DNA of 11,057 nt from Lutibacter sp. (GTDB taxonomy: Bacteria > Bacteroidota > Bacteroidia > Flavobacteriales > Flavobacteriaceae): positions 1 to 11,057 of the forward strand of contig JAUVOS010000071.1 of the NCBI GenBank assembly GCA_030599055.1, given 5' to 3'. Under the pieces are notes generated by a model that made no database searches, was not told where the DNA came from, and saw only the letters and a list, made by a program, of their open reading frames with translations. Positions 1-7,724 of the stretch are shown piece after piece. The translations under genes were made by a program, and so were the position numbers. Every line of letters begins with the position of its first letter. Position 1 is the stretch's first letter.

Positions 1-415
1 GAGCTACTTTAATCAGGTTACGCAAATCATCTTTGGTGCCGTAATCTGAACTGACTCCACGATAATCGGAAACGGCATAATAGCTTCCCATATATTTTTT
101 ACGTTCCTCAATATCTTTTATGTCAGACACAAAGGTGTCACCTGTAGCTTTTCTTTTAGTCATAGAAATAGGATGAACCGGCATTAACCAAATAATTTTT
201 ACACCCAATTCTTTTAAAACAGAAATGTCTTTAGTAAACTCATTAAAACTTCCTTCAGGTGAATATTGTCGAATATTAGCTTCGTAAATAATGGCTGTTT
301 CCATCATTTCTTGCGTAACTAATGGTGTTTTTTCTGCGACTTCTTTTTCTTTTTTTACTTCTTTACAAGAAAAAAATAATAAGAAACTGATGATTAGTAG
401 GATTGATTTGTTCAT
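1..415 (-). CDS. GH13 alpha-amylase-family lipoprotein, N-terminal part (runs off left edge)
   Basis: An open frame of 138 codons reads from an ATG at 415 to the window edge with no stop, so the C-terminal part is missing. The protein begins MNKSILLIISFLLFFSCK, a lipoprotein signal with the likely lipidated Cys17; the charged residues after it (KEVKKEKE) are compatible with surface or periplasmic anchoring. The mature part starts a GH13 (beta/alpha)8 barrel: an AIIYEANIRQYS strand, then ELGVKIIWLMPVHPIS, then GSYYAVSDYRGVSSDYGTKDDL, the usual family order up to about barrel strand 2. The catalytic Asp/Glu/Asp residues would lie beyond the edge, so activity cannot be judged. It is the last visible gene of the minus-strand run, 69 bases after the stop of the preceding GH13 gene, with no promoter box in between, so co-transcription is likely. 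The exact GH13 subfamily and substrate cannot be assigned from this fragment. Confidence 0.85.
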   Translation of the reverse strand, partial: MNKSILLIISFLLFFSCKEVKKEKEVAEKTPLVTQEMMETAIIYEANIRQYSPEGSFNEFTKDISVLKELGVKIIWLMPVHPISMTKRKATGDTFVSDIKDIEERKKYMGSYYAVSDYRGVSSDYGTKDDLRNLIKVA

Positions 416-453
416 TTTTTTTATGATTATTTAATGTTTATGTGATTTATTTA

Positions 454-487
454 GTCTAATGTCTTACGTCTATAAGTCTAAAGTCTA
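454..487. repeat. Degenerate heptamer tandem repeat (GTCTAAN-like) at a gene junction
   Basis: Five GTCT cores occur at 454, 461, 468, 476 and 483, a spacing of 7, 7, 8 and 7 bases, in the short gap between two GH13 genes. The units read roughly GTCTAAT, GTCTTAC, GTCTATAA, GTCTAAA, GTCTAGT. On the minus (coding) strand the last unit includes the TAG stop codon of the 751-residue GH13 gene (485-487). It does not form a long hairpin, unlike the other three junctions of the operon. Function unknown; the visible facts are the period and the position. Confidence 0.6.
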
Positions 488-2740
488 GTAAATTATTTCA
501 AAAGAACCTGCTTTTATAAGAGTCCCCTTATATTTATAAACTTTATCTGATTTATTAAAAATAATAGTGATCTCTTCCCCAAAATACTTTCTGGTTATTA
601 TCATAACTTCATTTTCTGTTTCAATTTTAGTACTTCCATAAAGTAATGCCATCGAATTTTTTCGTAAATGTATGAGTTTTGTAACTTTTTCTTTAAGTGC
701 TAATTCATATTTATCTAAGTCCTCAAATTTCATCATACGACGATTATCAGGATCATTGGCACCAATACTTCCGTATTCGTCACCATAATAAATACATGGT
801 ATTCCTGGAGTTGTAAGGTTAAATGCGTGTAACATGGCTAGTTTATTATAAGCAGTGGTATCACTCATCTTAATCTCGCGAGTCCAACCTGCTTTTTTGG
901 CATCTTCATCAAAACTTACATCACCTGAAGCGTAGCTTATAAAACGTGCTCGATCTTGGTTTCCTGTAATATTTCCCATTAAATGATGATTACCATAATA
1001 GGTTAAACTTTCTTTAAGCGCGTCTGATAAGCGACTAATAGGTTCATCATCTGTTGCAAAAACAGCCACTGAAGCATCGTATAAATTAAAATTAAACTGT
1101 CCGTCTAACATTCCCGTATTAACATAACTGCGAATCAACTCAGGACTACCATAAGTTTCACCAATTTGATAAATAGGTCTGTCGGTTCTCGTTTTCACTT
1201 TATTGGTCAACGTACGCCAAAAATCCAATTGAATGTGTTTGGTTGCATCGTGACGAAAGCCATCTAAATCATATTTTGTAACCCAATAAGCCGCTGAATC
1301 GGTCATCACTTCTACCACTTCGTGTTTGGAAAAATCTATTGTAGGTAAGAAGGTATCAAACCACGTGGTCAAACGATGTGAATCCCATTTTTCTAGATTA
1401 CGAGAGCCATCTGGTAAATACATACTCGTTGCCCAATCCGGATGCTGTTTGTATAGCGGATGTTCTTGGTGTATATGATTGGCAACATAATCTAAAATCA
1501 CATTACAATTATTTTGATGCGCTTTGTTTATTAAATCTTTAAAAACAACCTCATCTCCATAACGATAATCTATTTTTGTATTTGAAATAGGCCAATATCC
1601 ATGATAACCAGAAAATTTACTTACAGGATCTGGCCAAAAACCAAAGGCACCTTCGGGATTTTGAGTAATTGGTGATAACCATATTGTGTTAACACCTAAA
1701 TCAGTAAAATAACCCGATTCAATTTTATCGACAACACCTTTCAAATCGCCACCTCTATAGTTCGCTTTGGGCAAAATACTATCACTTTTTACTGGTTTAG
1801 TATTGGATGTGTCACCATCTAAAAAACGGTCAACGAGTAAAAAATACATGATTTGTGTATGAAAATCTGTTCGGGAAAGATCTTTTGAGTTAGCAATAAT
1901 TTTTCCTTTGTTAATCGGAATTAAAACATCATTACCACGTCCGAAAAAATTGTAAGCATAAACACGGATATTAGTTTTTTCATTTTTATGTTCCGGAATT
2001 GTAATGTTGATTTTATGCGTGTCACTATCAATTTTTACATATTCTTTGGATAATAATTCGTTTCCGATATAAACTAAAGCTTCTTGAATACTATTTTCAG
2101 AAGTTAAACTAAATGAGTTCCCATTTTGTGTTTCTGAAATTAAAAAAGGTGTTTTATCCGATTGATCAGCAATCTCAAAAACAGAATTATAACCACCCAT
2201 TCCATTGCTGATTTTTGTTGAATTATTGGGATCTAATTGTTCTTTGCCATCTACCACAAAAAGGTATTGATATTTTCCAGGAGCCAAATGTGTTTTATAT
2301 TCCCAATAGGTGATTTTATCTTCCATAGCAACACTTTGCCAGCCTACTATCTGACTTTTAAAGGCAACTGTTTTATTCTTTTTGTCTTTTGGAATACTAA
2401 ATACTGCTTTCTTATTTGTATTTTTATATAATGGAATATCATATTTTTCTCCTGCAACATATAAAGTCAAGTTTTGAATATGTTTAATATATATATTAGG
2501 TGTAATAACAAGCTTAGTTTTGTCATTAGACAAAGTTGTTTTAAAGTGTTTTGATTCTTGTATGGAATCAATTTTAGAAACATCTAATATATAATCGGTG
2601 AGAAATATTTCGGTTTCATCTTTACTCATATATACAGGACTAGCCAATCCTTTGCTAATAGGTTGTTTGTTTTCTTGTGGAGTTTTACAGGAAAATACTG
2701 TAAAAACTAAAGCATTTACAATAAAAAATGTTGTTTTCAT
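485..2740 (-). CDS. Multidomain GH13 alpha-amylase-family lipoprotein
   Basis: A 751-residue glucan hydrolase. The N-terminus MKTTFFIVNALVFTVFSC is a lipoprotein signal with the probable acylated Cys18. Residues about 35-130 form a beta-rich region of unknown type. About 132-190 resemble a CBM48/glycogen-binding E-set domain (LAPGKYQYLFVVDG at 152-165, LDPNN at 169-173, GMGGYNSVF at 180-188). About 197-280 look like another Ig-like domain. The GH13 barrel follows from about 295: YRGGDLKG (328-335), region I DYVANH (417-422), region V LPTID (465-469), region II GFRHDATKH with nucleophile Asp498, region III GETYG with acid/base Glu528, region IV GNQDRAR with stabilising Asp596. Region IV has Gln595 where most relatives have His. 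The C-terminal beta domain is about 700-751. Likely cleaves starch or maltodextrin at the cell surface or in the periplasm; the precise bond specificity is not clear. It follows the SusA-like gene after 73 bases that hold a perfect palindrome. Confidence 0.9.
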   Translation of the reverse strand: MKTTFFIVNALVFTVFSCKTPQENKQPISKGLASPVYMSKDETEIFLTDYILDVSKIDSIQESKHFKTTLSNDKTKLVITPNIYIKHIQNLTLYVAGEKYDIPLYKNTNKKAVFSIPKDKKNKTVAFKSQIVGWQSVAMEDKITYWEYKTHLAPGKYQYLFVVDGKEQLDPNNSTKISNGMGGYNSVFEIADQSDKTPFLISETQNGNSFSLTSENSIQEALVYIGNELLSKEYVKIDSDTHKINITIPEHKNEKTNIRVYAYNFFGRGNDVLIPINKGKIIANSKDLSRTDFHTQIMYFLLVDRFLDGDTSNTKPVKSDSILPKANYRGGDLKGVVDKIESGYFTDLGVNTIWLSPITQNPEGAFGFWPDPVSKFSGYHGYWPISNTKIDYRYGDEVVFKDLINKAHQNNCNVILDYVANHIHQEHPLYKQHPDWATSMYLPDGSRNLEKWDSHRLTTWFDTFLPTIDFSKHEVVEVMTDSAAYWVTKYDLDGFRHDATKHIQLDFWRTLTNKVKTRTDRPIYQIGETYGSPELIRSYVNTGMLDGQFNFNLYDASVAVFATDDEPISRLSDALKESLTYYGNHHLMGNITGNQDRARFISYASGDVSFDEDAKKAGWTREIKMSDTTAYNKLAMLHAFNLTTPGIPCIYYGDEYGSIGANDPDNRRMMKFEDLDKYELALKEKVTKLIHLRKNSMALLYGSTKIETENEVMIITRKYFGEEITIIFNKSDKVYKYKGTLIKAGSFEIIY

Positions 2741-2763
2741 ACTGTTTTGTTTTTCTCATTTCT

Positions 2764-2794
2764 AACCTACTAGGTTTTGAAAACCTAGTAGGTT
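2764..2794. repeat. Intergenic palindrome, AACCTACTAGG variant (perfect 15-bp arms)
   Basis: The arms 2764-2778 and 2780-2794 are perfect inverted repeats (AACCTACTAGGTTTT and its complement) around a single central G. In the minus-strand transcript it folds into a hairpin ending 23 bases before the ATG of the 751-residue GH13 gene and beginning 19 bases after the stop of the SusA-like gene. No U-run follows on the coding strand, so it does not look like a simple intrinsic terminator. It has the same architecture as the palindromes at 4680-4712 and 7044-7076, but a different stem sequence. Confidence 0.85.
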
Positions 2795-2813
2795 TAGATT
2801 GTAGATTCAAAAG

Positions 2814-4667
2814 TTAATTAATTTCTATAATCATTGATGTTTTAGCATCAATTTTTTGTTTTTTATTAAAACGGATTTCTTTACCACCAATAATATCCAT
2901 CCCTTTTTGTGCATTTCTTAATCCTTCTTTATAGCGACTCCAATCTATGCTTTGTTCTTTATTACTATTGTTGATGATTACCATTACAGTTTCTGTATCT
3001 GTGTATCTAAAATATACATAAACATTATCAACAGGAACATATTGTAATAATTTACCCGTATGAATAACGGAGTTTTCTTTTCGCCATTGTAGTAGTTTCT
3101 TTGTAAAAGAATGGTATTCATTCTGTTTTGCTGTACGTCCTGTTTCTGTAAATGCATTTTGAGTATCATTTTTCCAACCACCAGGAAAGTCTTTTCGTAA
3201 ATCGCCATCACCATTTTTTTCTTTGTTTCCTAACATCCCGATTTCATCTGCATAATAGAGTTGCGGAATGCCTCGTGTTGTTAAAACCAAAGTCATGGCT
3301 AATTTATATTTGGCCAAATTTCCTTCAAAATACTCATTAATTCTAGTAATATCATGATTACCTGCAAAGACTAAAATATTATTAATATCAGGATATAAAA
3401 AATCATTAGTAAAATTGTCATAGGCTTTCATCATTCCCTGATTCCAACCCATATTGTCTTCATTAAACATCGTATAAATGGCATCGTGTAAAGTAAAATC
3501 CATTACTGATGGACAGTAAGAATTAAAATGATCAATGGCACCAACTTTGGAGTCTTTTTGCCAATACGCCATCTGTGCTTGATTATGCATCCAAACTTCA
3601 GCAACGATATTAAAATTAGGATACTCATCCATTATGGCTTTGGTCCATTTGGCGATACTTTCTTTATCGTTATAGGAATAGGTATCCACTCGTAAACCAT
3701 CCAATCCAGCAAATTCAATCCACCAAATAGCATTTTGAATCATGTATTTTAATAATAGTAGATTTGCTTGATTCATATCGGGCATCGTAGTGTCAAACCA
3801 GCCATTCATACATGCTTTGGCATCATAATCAGAGGCATTTTTGTCAAACTGAGTTGACATTCTATAATTACTCCGTTGAAAACCCTTTTCGCCATTCTCC
3901 CAGATATGTATCCAATCTTTAGTAGGTAAATCTTGAATCATCCAATGTTTACTGCCCCAATGATTGGTTACATAATCCATGATGAGTTTCATGTCTTTTT
4001 TATGCATTTCATCGGCAAGAAGTTTGTAATCATCATTTGTTCCGTATCGTGGATCGATTTTGTAATAATCGCTTTGTGCATAGGTATGATACGAATAAGT
4101 GGGTTCGTTATCTTCTAAAAGTGGTGTGCTCCAAAGTGCGGTTACTCCCAAATCATCCAAATAATCTAAATTATTTATAATCCCTTGAATATCACCACCA
4201 TGACGACCTCCATCAAAATCTCGATTTGCTTTTTCAACTACATCAGGATGCGAATCGTTTTGAATATTTCCATTGGCAAAACGGTCTGGCATTAGTAAAT
4301 AAATAACATCACTTGAATCAAATCCTTTACGAAAACGAGAAGCTTCTGAACGCTCTTTTAGTTCATAATTTTTAGATTGAATCACTTTTCCGTTTTTTAG
4401 AAAGTTTATTTGAAAAGTACCAGGTTCTACACCTTTGGTATCCATCAAAATAAAAAGGTAATTCGGGTTTTCTGTTTTACGGATGTGGATTAGTTTACCA
4501 TTCGATAATGAGATGTCATATTGTGAAATGTCTTTTCCATAACACAAAATTTGCAATTCGGTTTGGTGCATATCTGCCCACCAAAAAGGTGGTTCAATTT
4601 TTTCTATCTCTTGTGAAAAAGAAAGAATAGTATAGAAAGATATAAGTATAAAAAATATTTTTTTCAT
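2814..4667 (-). CDS. susA: SusA-like periplasmic GH13 neopullulanase/alpha-amylase
   Basis: A 617-residue GH13 enzyme expected to hydrolyse maltodextrins or pullulan-type oligosaccharides in the periplasm. MKKIFFILISFYTILSFSQ is an ordinary (non-lipoprotein) signal peptide, probably cut between Ser18 and Gln19. About 25-105 is a cyclomaltodextrinase-type N-terminal beta domain (PPFWWADMHQTELQILCYG at 26-44). The barrel runs from about 120: VIYLLMPDRFANG (121-133), HGGDIQGI (156-163), region I DYVTNH (231-236), region V MPDMN (295-299), region II GLRVDTY with nucleophile Asp328, region III VAEVW with acid/base Glu357, region IV FAGNHD with Asp439. A C-terminal beta domain covers about 540-617. 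All three catalytic carboxylates are present. The region V MPDMN sequence and N-terminal domain are those of the neopullulanase/cyclomaltodextrinase group that contains Bacteroides SusA; the symbol rests on that resemblance. It sits 56 bases after the maltose phosphorylase gene. Confidence 0.92.
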   Translation of the reverse strand: MKKIFFILISFYTILSFSQEIEKIEPPFWWADMHQTELQILCYGKDISQYDISLSNGKLIHIRKTENPNYLFILMDTKGVEPGTFQINFLKNGKVIQSKNYELKERSEASRFRKGFDSSDVIYLLMPDRFANGNIQNDSHPDVVEKANRDFDGGRHGGDIQGIINNLDYLDDLGVTALWSTPLLEDNEPTYSYHTYAQSDYYKIDPRYGTNDDYKLLADEMHKKDMKLIMDYVTNHWGSKHWMIQDLPTKDWIHIWENGEKGFQRSNYRMSTQFDKNASDYDAKACMNGWFDTTMPDMNQANLLLLKYMIQNAIWWIEFAGLDGLRVDTYSYNDKESIAKWTKAIMDEYPNFNIVAEVWMHNQAQMAYWQKDSKVGAIDHFNSYCPSVMDFTLHDAIYTMFNEDNMGWNQGMMKAYDNFTNDFLYPDINNILVFAGNHDITRINEYFEGNLAKYKLAMTLVLTTRGIPQLYYADEIGMLGNKEKNGDGDLRKDFPGGWKNDTQNAFTETGRTAKQNEYHSFTKKLLQWRKENSVIHTGKLLQYVPVDNVYVYFRYTDTETVMVIINNSNKEQSIDWSRYKEGLRNAQKGMDIIGGKEIRFNKKQKIDAKTSMIIEIN

Positions 4668-4679
4668 TGTTTTAATTTT

Positions 4680-4712
4680 AACCCAGCAAGGGTTTGAAAC
4701 CCTTGCAGGGTT
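4680..4712. repeat. Intergenic palindrome, AACCCNGCAAGGG variant (16-base arms)
   Basis: The arms 4680-4695 (AACCCAGCAAGGGTTT) and 4697-4712 (AAACCCTTGCAGGGTT) pair around a central G, with one A:A mismatch (4685 and 4707). It fills most of the 56-base gap between the maltose phosphorylase stop and the SusA-like start. In the minus-strand transcript the hairpin ends 12 bases before the ATG at 4667. The stem is nearly identical to that at 7044-7076 and related in layout to that at 2764-2794. Confidence 0.85.
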
Positions 4713-4723
4713 GAGTAGTTTTA

Positions 4724-7030
4724 TTATTTAGAAGTTACCAATCCCGCAGGTGCAAGCACTATCTCTTTGCCATTTACTTGAATACTTGCAGGCGTGTCAG
4801 AAAGATTAGTAAAAGTTGTTTCTTCATGACTTTTATAAACTTGAATAATAGCACCACTATAATTTATTTTAAAAGAATAGGACTTCCATTCTTTTGGAAT
4901 TGTTGGATTAAAAGATAGTTTGTTATCAAAATTTCGCATACCGCCAAAACCTTGTACTACCGATAACCAAGTTCCTGCCATACTGGTGATGTGACAACCT
5001 TCATGAACTTCGTGGTTGTAATCATCTAAATCTAATCGAGCTGTACGTAAATACATTTCGTATGCCTTTTCTTCCATCCCAAGTTTAGAGGCTAAAATAC
5101 TATGTACACATGGAGATAATGAGGATTCATGAACGGTCAATGGTTCATAAAAATCGAAATGTTTTTGTAATTTGGTGTCACTAAATTTATTTTCAAAAAA
5201 ATACATTCCTTGTAAAACATCTGCTTGTTTGATATAACACGAGCGTAAAATACGATCCCATGACCATTTTTGATTGATAGGGCGTTCTGTTTTTGGTAAT
5301 TTGGCAACAGGAATAATTTCTTTATCTAAAAATCCATCTTGTTGTATAAAAACTCCAAATTTTTCAGAATGTGGGAAATACATTCTACTAGAAATTTTTT
5401 TCCAATTAAATATTTCAGATTCCTTAAAATTAGTTTTGTCAACAATACGCTTATAATCAGTTGGGTATTCTGATTGTAAACGTTCCATATTCTCAGTTGC
5501 ATATTGCATACACCACTTGGCTAAATAGTTGGTGTACCAATTGTTATTCACATTATTTTCATATTCGTTTGGTCCTGTAACACCTAATATGACATACAGA
5601 TTTTTAGCTTTTGAGAAGTTGGCACGTTGTGCCCAAAAACGAGCTACAGCAATGATCACTTCCATTCCATTTTGAGGAATATAGTCAAAATCACCTGTGT
5701 AATTTACATAGTTATAGATGGCATAAATCATGGCACCATTTCGGTGGATTTCCTCAAAGGTAATTTCCCATTCGTTATGTGATTCTTCTCCATTCATCGT
5801 TACCATAGGGTAGAGAGCAGCTCCATTTTTAAAACCTAATTTCTCGGCATTTTCAATTGCTTTATCCAATTGATTGTAACGATATAATAACAAGTTTTTG
5901 GCTACTTCTTTGTCTTTAGTGCTTAAATAAAATGGGATGCAATAAGCTTCGGTATCCCAATACGTACTGCCGCCATATTTTTCACCGGTAAAACCTTTTG
6001 GTCCGATATTTAATCGAGCATCTTCACCCGTATAAGTTTGGTTTAATTGAAAAATATTAAATCGGATGGCTTGTTGTGCTTTTACATCACCTTTAATTTC
6101 AATATCTGCAGTTTTCCAAATTTTTGCCCAATCTTGTTTTTGTCGTTCCAATAAATTATCAAAACCTAATTTTATGGCATTATCTATAGTTTTTTTTGAG
6201 GTGACTAGTAATTCATCTTTAGGATGATTCATAGATTGTGTATAGCCAGCATATTTAAAAAGACTTAGCGTGTCACCTTTATCAAGGTCAATTTGATATT
6301 GATAAGATATTCGTTTCTCCTCTTTTATAACTTGTTTATCCAGTTGTATTTCATCTGTATTTAAATGAAATATATTCTTCATACTTGTACAAACTCGAAA
6401 TTCTGTTTTTAAGGTTTCAGATAAAATAGAGGCTTCATTTTTACCTTCATGCATATCGAGGATTTTCCAGAAAAACTCATCATAGTTGGTGTCTTGATTC
6501 ATGATTCCTGCATCGAGATACGGAGTCATTTCAATGGTTCCTGAAAAATTTATTGGAGTTATAGTGTACTGTATAACACCAACTTCTTTATGTGATAAAC
6601 TTAGGAAGCGAATACTCTGAACAGCAACTTGATTGCCATTTTTTAGAGTGGCTTTAAAAGAACGTTTTAGCCAACCTTCTTTCATGTTTAATTCACGATA
6701 AAAACCGTCAATCTTACTAGTATTTAAATCTAGCTCTTGCCCGTTTATTTTTATATTAATACCGATCCAATTGGGAGCATTTAATACTTTGGCAAAATAT
6801 TCAGGATATCCATTTTTCCACCAACCCACACGAGTTTTATCAGGGTAATAAATACCACCGATATAACTGCCTTGTAATGTATCTCCCGAATAGGATTCTT
6901 CGAAATTGGCGCGTTGTCCCATGTAGCCATTCCCAATACTGAATAAACTTTCTGAAGCGGTTACACGTTCAGCATCAAATCCTTCTTCGATAATGGACCA
7001 TTTGTTTGGGATAATATAATTGTGATTCAT
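4724..7030 (-). CDS. GH65 maltose phosphorylase
   Basis: A 768-residue cytoplasmic enzyme (no signal peptide) expected to catalyse maltose + phosphate giving glucose + beta-glucose 1-phosphate. It has full GH65 length: an N-terminal super-beta-sandwich to about 270, a helical linker, an (alpha/alpha)6 barrel from about 315 to 690, and a C-terminal beta sheet. Visible marks are SIGNGYMGQRANFEE (31-45), GGSTYWDTEAYC (353-364), the segment HNEWEITFEEIHRNGA (418-433), the proposed general acid Glu489 in TGPNEYENN (485-493), and the phosphate-site region HESSLSPCVHS (634-644). The 418-433 segment is the loop that separates maltose from trehalose and kojibiose phosphorylases, and this form is the maltose type as I recall the family. 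The beta-phosphoglucomutase gene immediately upstream supports the assignment, since its substrate is this enzyme's product. The ATG at 7030 lies 13 bases beyond a hairpin, without a Shine-Dalgarno sequence. Confidence 0.93.
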   Translation of the reverse strand: MNHNYIIPNKWSIIEEGFDAERVTASESLFSIGNGYMGQRANFEESYSGDTLQGSYIGGIYYPDKTRVGWWKNGYPEYFAKVLNAPNWIGINIKINGQELDLNTSKIDGFYRELNMKEGWLKRSFKATLKNGNQVAVQSIRFLSLSHKEVGVIQYTITPINFSGTIEMTPYLDAGIMNQDTNYDEFFWKILDMHEGKNEASILSETLKTEFRVCTSMKNIFHLNTDEIQLDKQVIKEEKRISYQYQIDLDKGDTLSLFKYAGYTQSMNHPKDELLVTSKKTIDNAIKLGFDNLLERQKQDWAKIWKTADIEIKGDVKAQQAIRFNIFQLNQTYTGEDARLNIGPKGFTGEKYGGSTYWDTEAYCIPFYLSTKDKEVAKNLLLYRYNQLDKAIENAEKLGFKNGAALYPMVTMNGEESHNEWEITFEEIHRNGAMIYAIYNYVNYTGDFDYIPQNGMEVIIAVARFWAQRANFSKAKNLYVILGVTGPNEYENNVNNNWYTNYLAKWCMQYATENMERLQSEYPTDYKRIVDKTNFKESEIFNWKKISSRMYFPHSEKFGVFIQQDGFLDKEIIPVAKLPKTERPINQKWSWDRILRSCYIKQADVLQGMYFFENKFSDTKLQKHFDFYEPLTVHESSLSPCVHSILASKLGMEEKAYEMYLRTARLDLDDYNHEVHEGCHITSMAGTWLSVVQGFGGMRNFDNKLSFNPTIPKEWKSYSFKINYSGAIIQVYKSHEETTFTNLSDTPASIQVNGKEIVLAPAGLVTSK

Positions 7031-7043
7031 GTTGTTCTTTTAC

Positions 7044-7076
7044 AACCCTGCAAGGGTTTCAAACCCTTGTAGGGTT
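7044..7076. repeat. Palindrome overlapping the 3' end of pgmB, AACCCTGCAAGGG variant
   Basis: The arms 7044-7059 (AACCCTGCAAGGGTTT) and 7061-7076 (AAACCCTTGTAGGGTT) pair around a central C with one mismatch (7050 and 7070). It differs from 4680-4712 by a few bases only. On the minus strand the first arm encodes the last five codons of beta-phosphoglucomutase (Asn-Pro-Thr-Arg-Val), and the TGA stop (7061-7059) lies across the centre of the palindrome. The hairpin then ends 13 bases before the maltose phosphorylase ATG. Confidence 0.85.
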
Positions 7077-7724
7077 TATTAAATTTTTTAAAAATTCGAG
7101 TGTCAATTTACTTGTGTCTTTTAACACGTGATCTGCAGCTCCGAGTATCTCTTCGCTTCCTATCCCAACACTTATCATATTAACGGTATTCGCTGCTTCT
7201 ATTCCAGCTTTGGAATCTTCGATAACAATACAATTCTTTGGGGCATAACATATTTTACGAGCTGCAATTACAAATACTTCAGGGTCAGGTTTTGCTTTGC
7301 TAACATTTGTGCCATCTACAATAGCTAAAAATAAATCCGTGAGTTGAAGTGCCTTTAAAATACGTCTTGCATTTTTACTAGCCGAGCCCAAAGCAAATGG
7401 AATCTTTGCTTTACGTAATGCAGGTAGTAATTCTTTAATACCTGGTAACATTTCAGATTCATCCATATTGGAAATTAATGATAAATAGTGGTCATTTTTC
7501 GCTACTAAAAACTTGTCTTTCTCTTCTTGAGAGAGTTGTATTTTACCATTTTCCAAAATATAATCTAGAGATTTTACACGACTTACTCCTTTTAGTTGTT
7601 CGTTATCTTTTTCAGAAAAATCAAAGTCTAAATCATTGGCGATTTTACGCCATGCGATATAATGGTATTTTGCGGTGTCAACGATGACGCCATCAAGGTC
7701 GAATATAATTGCTTTTTTAGCCAT
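7059..7724 (-). CDS. pgmB: Beta-phosphoglucomutase
   Basis: A 221-residue HAD-superfamily mutase converting beta-glucose 1-phosphate, the product of the neighbouring phosphorylase, to glucose 6-phosphate in the cytoplasm. FDLDGVIVDT gives nucleophile Asp9 and acid/base Asp11. Further marks are YHYIAW (20-25) and KGVSR (45-49, Arg49) in the helical cap, GSASKN (113-118), KAKPDP with Lys145, and EDSKAGIEAA with Glu169-Asp170 for Mg2+. Numbering falls almost exactly on the Lactococcus enzyme. I chose the ATG at 7724, giving MAKKAIIFDLDG, because the family begins only a few residues before the nucleophile; a GTG at 7739 would add five unlikely residues. The start overlaps the permease gene by 8 bases, which suggests translational coupling. 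The last five residues and the stop are encoded inside a palindromic repeat, so the C-terminus may have been rewritten by it. Confidence 0.95.
   Translation of the reverse strand: MAKKAIIFDLDGVIVDTAKYHYIAWRKIANDLDFDFSEKDNEQLKGVSRVKSLDYILENGKIQLSQEEKDKFLVAKNDHYLSLISNMDESEMLPGIKELLPALRKAKIPFALGSASKNARRILKALQLTDLFLAIVDGTNVSKAKPDPEVFVIAARKICYAPKNCIVIEDSKAGIEAANTVNMISVGIGSEEILGAADHVLKDTSKLTLEFLKNLINPTRV

Noticed and set aside
2237..2431. Plus-strand open frame of 64 codons, and similar ones at 3152-3340, 3933-4118, 5274-5456, 7128-7328, 7478-7687, 8702-8920 and 9700-9939
   Set aside because: All lie antisense within well-supported genes and show no family motifs or start signals; they are shadows.
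2984..3214. Minus-strand open frame of 76 codons inside the SusA-like gene
   Set aside because: It is in another frame of a gene whose conserved domains run through this region.
2764..7076. The three palindromes as intrinsic terminators
   Set aside because: None is followed by a T-run on the coding strand, and they sit between genes of one pathway just before start codons.
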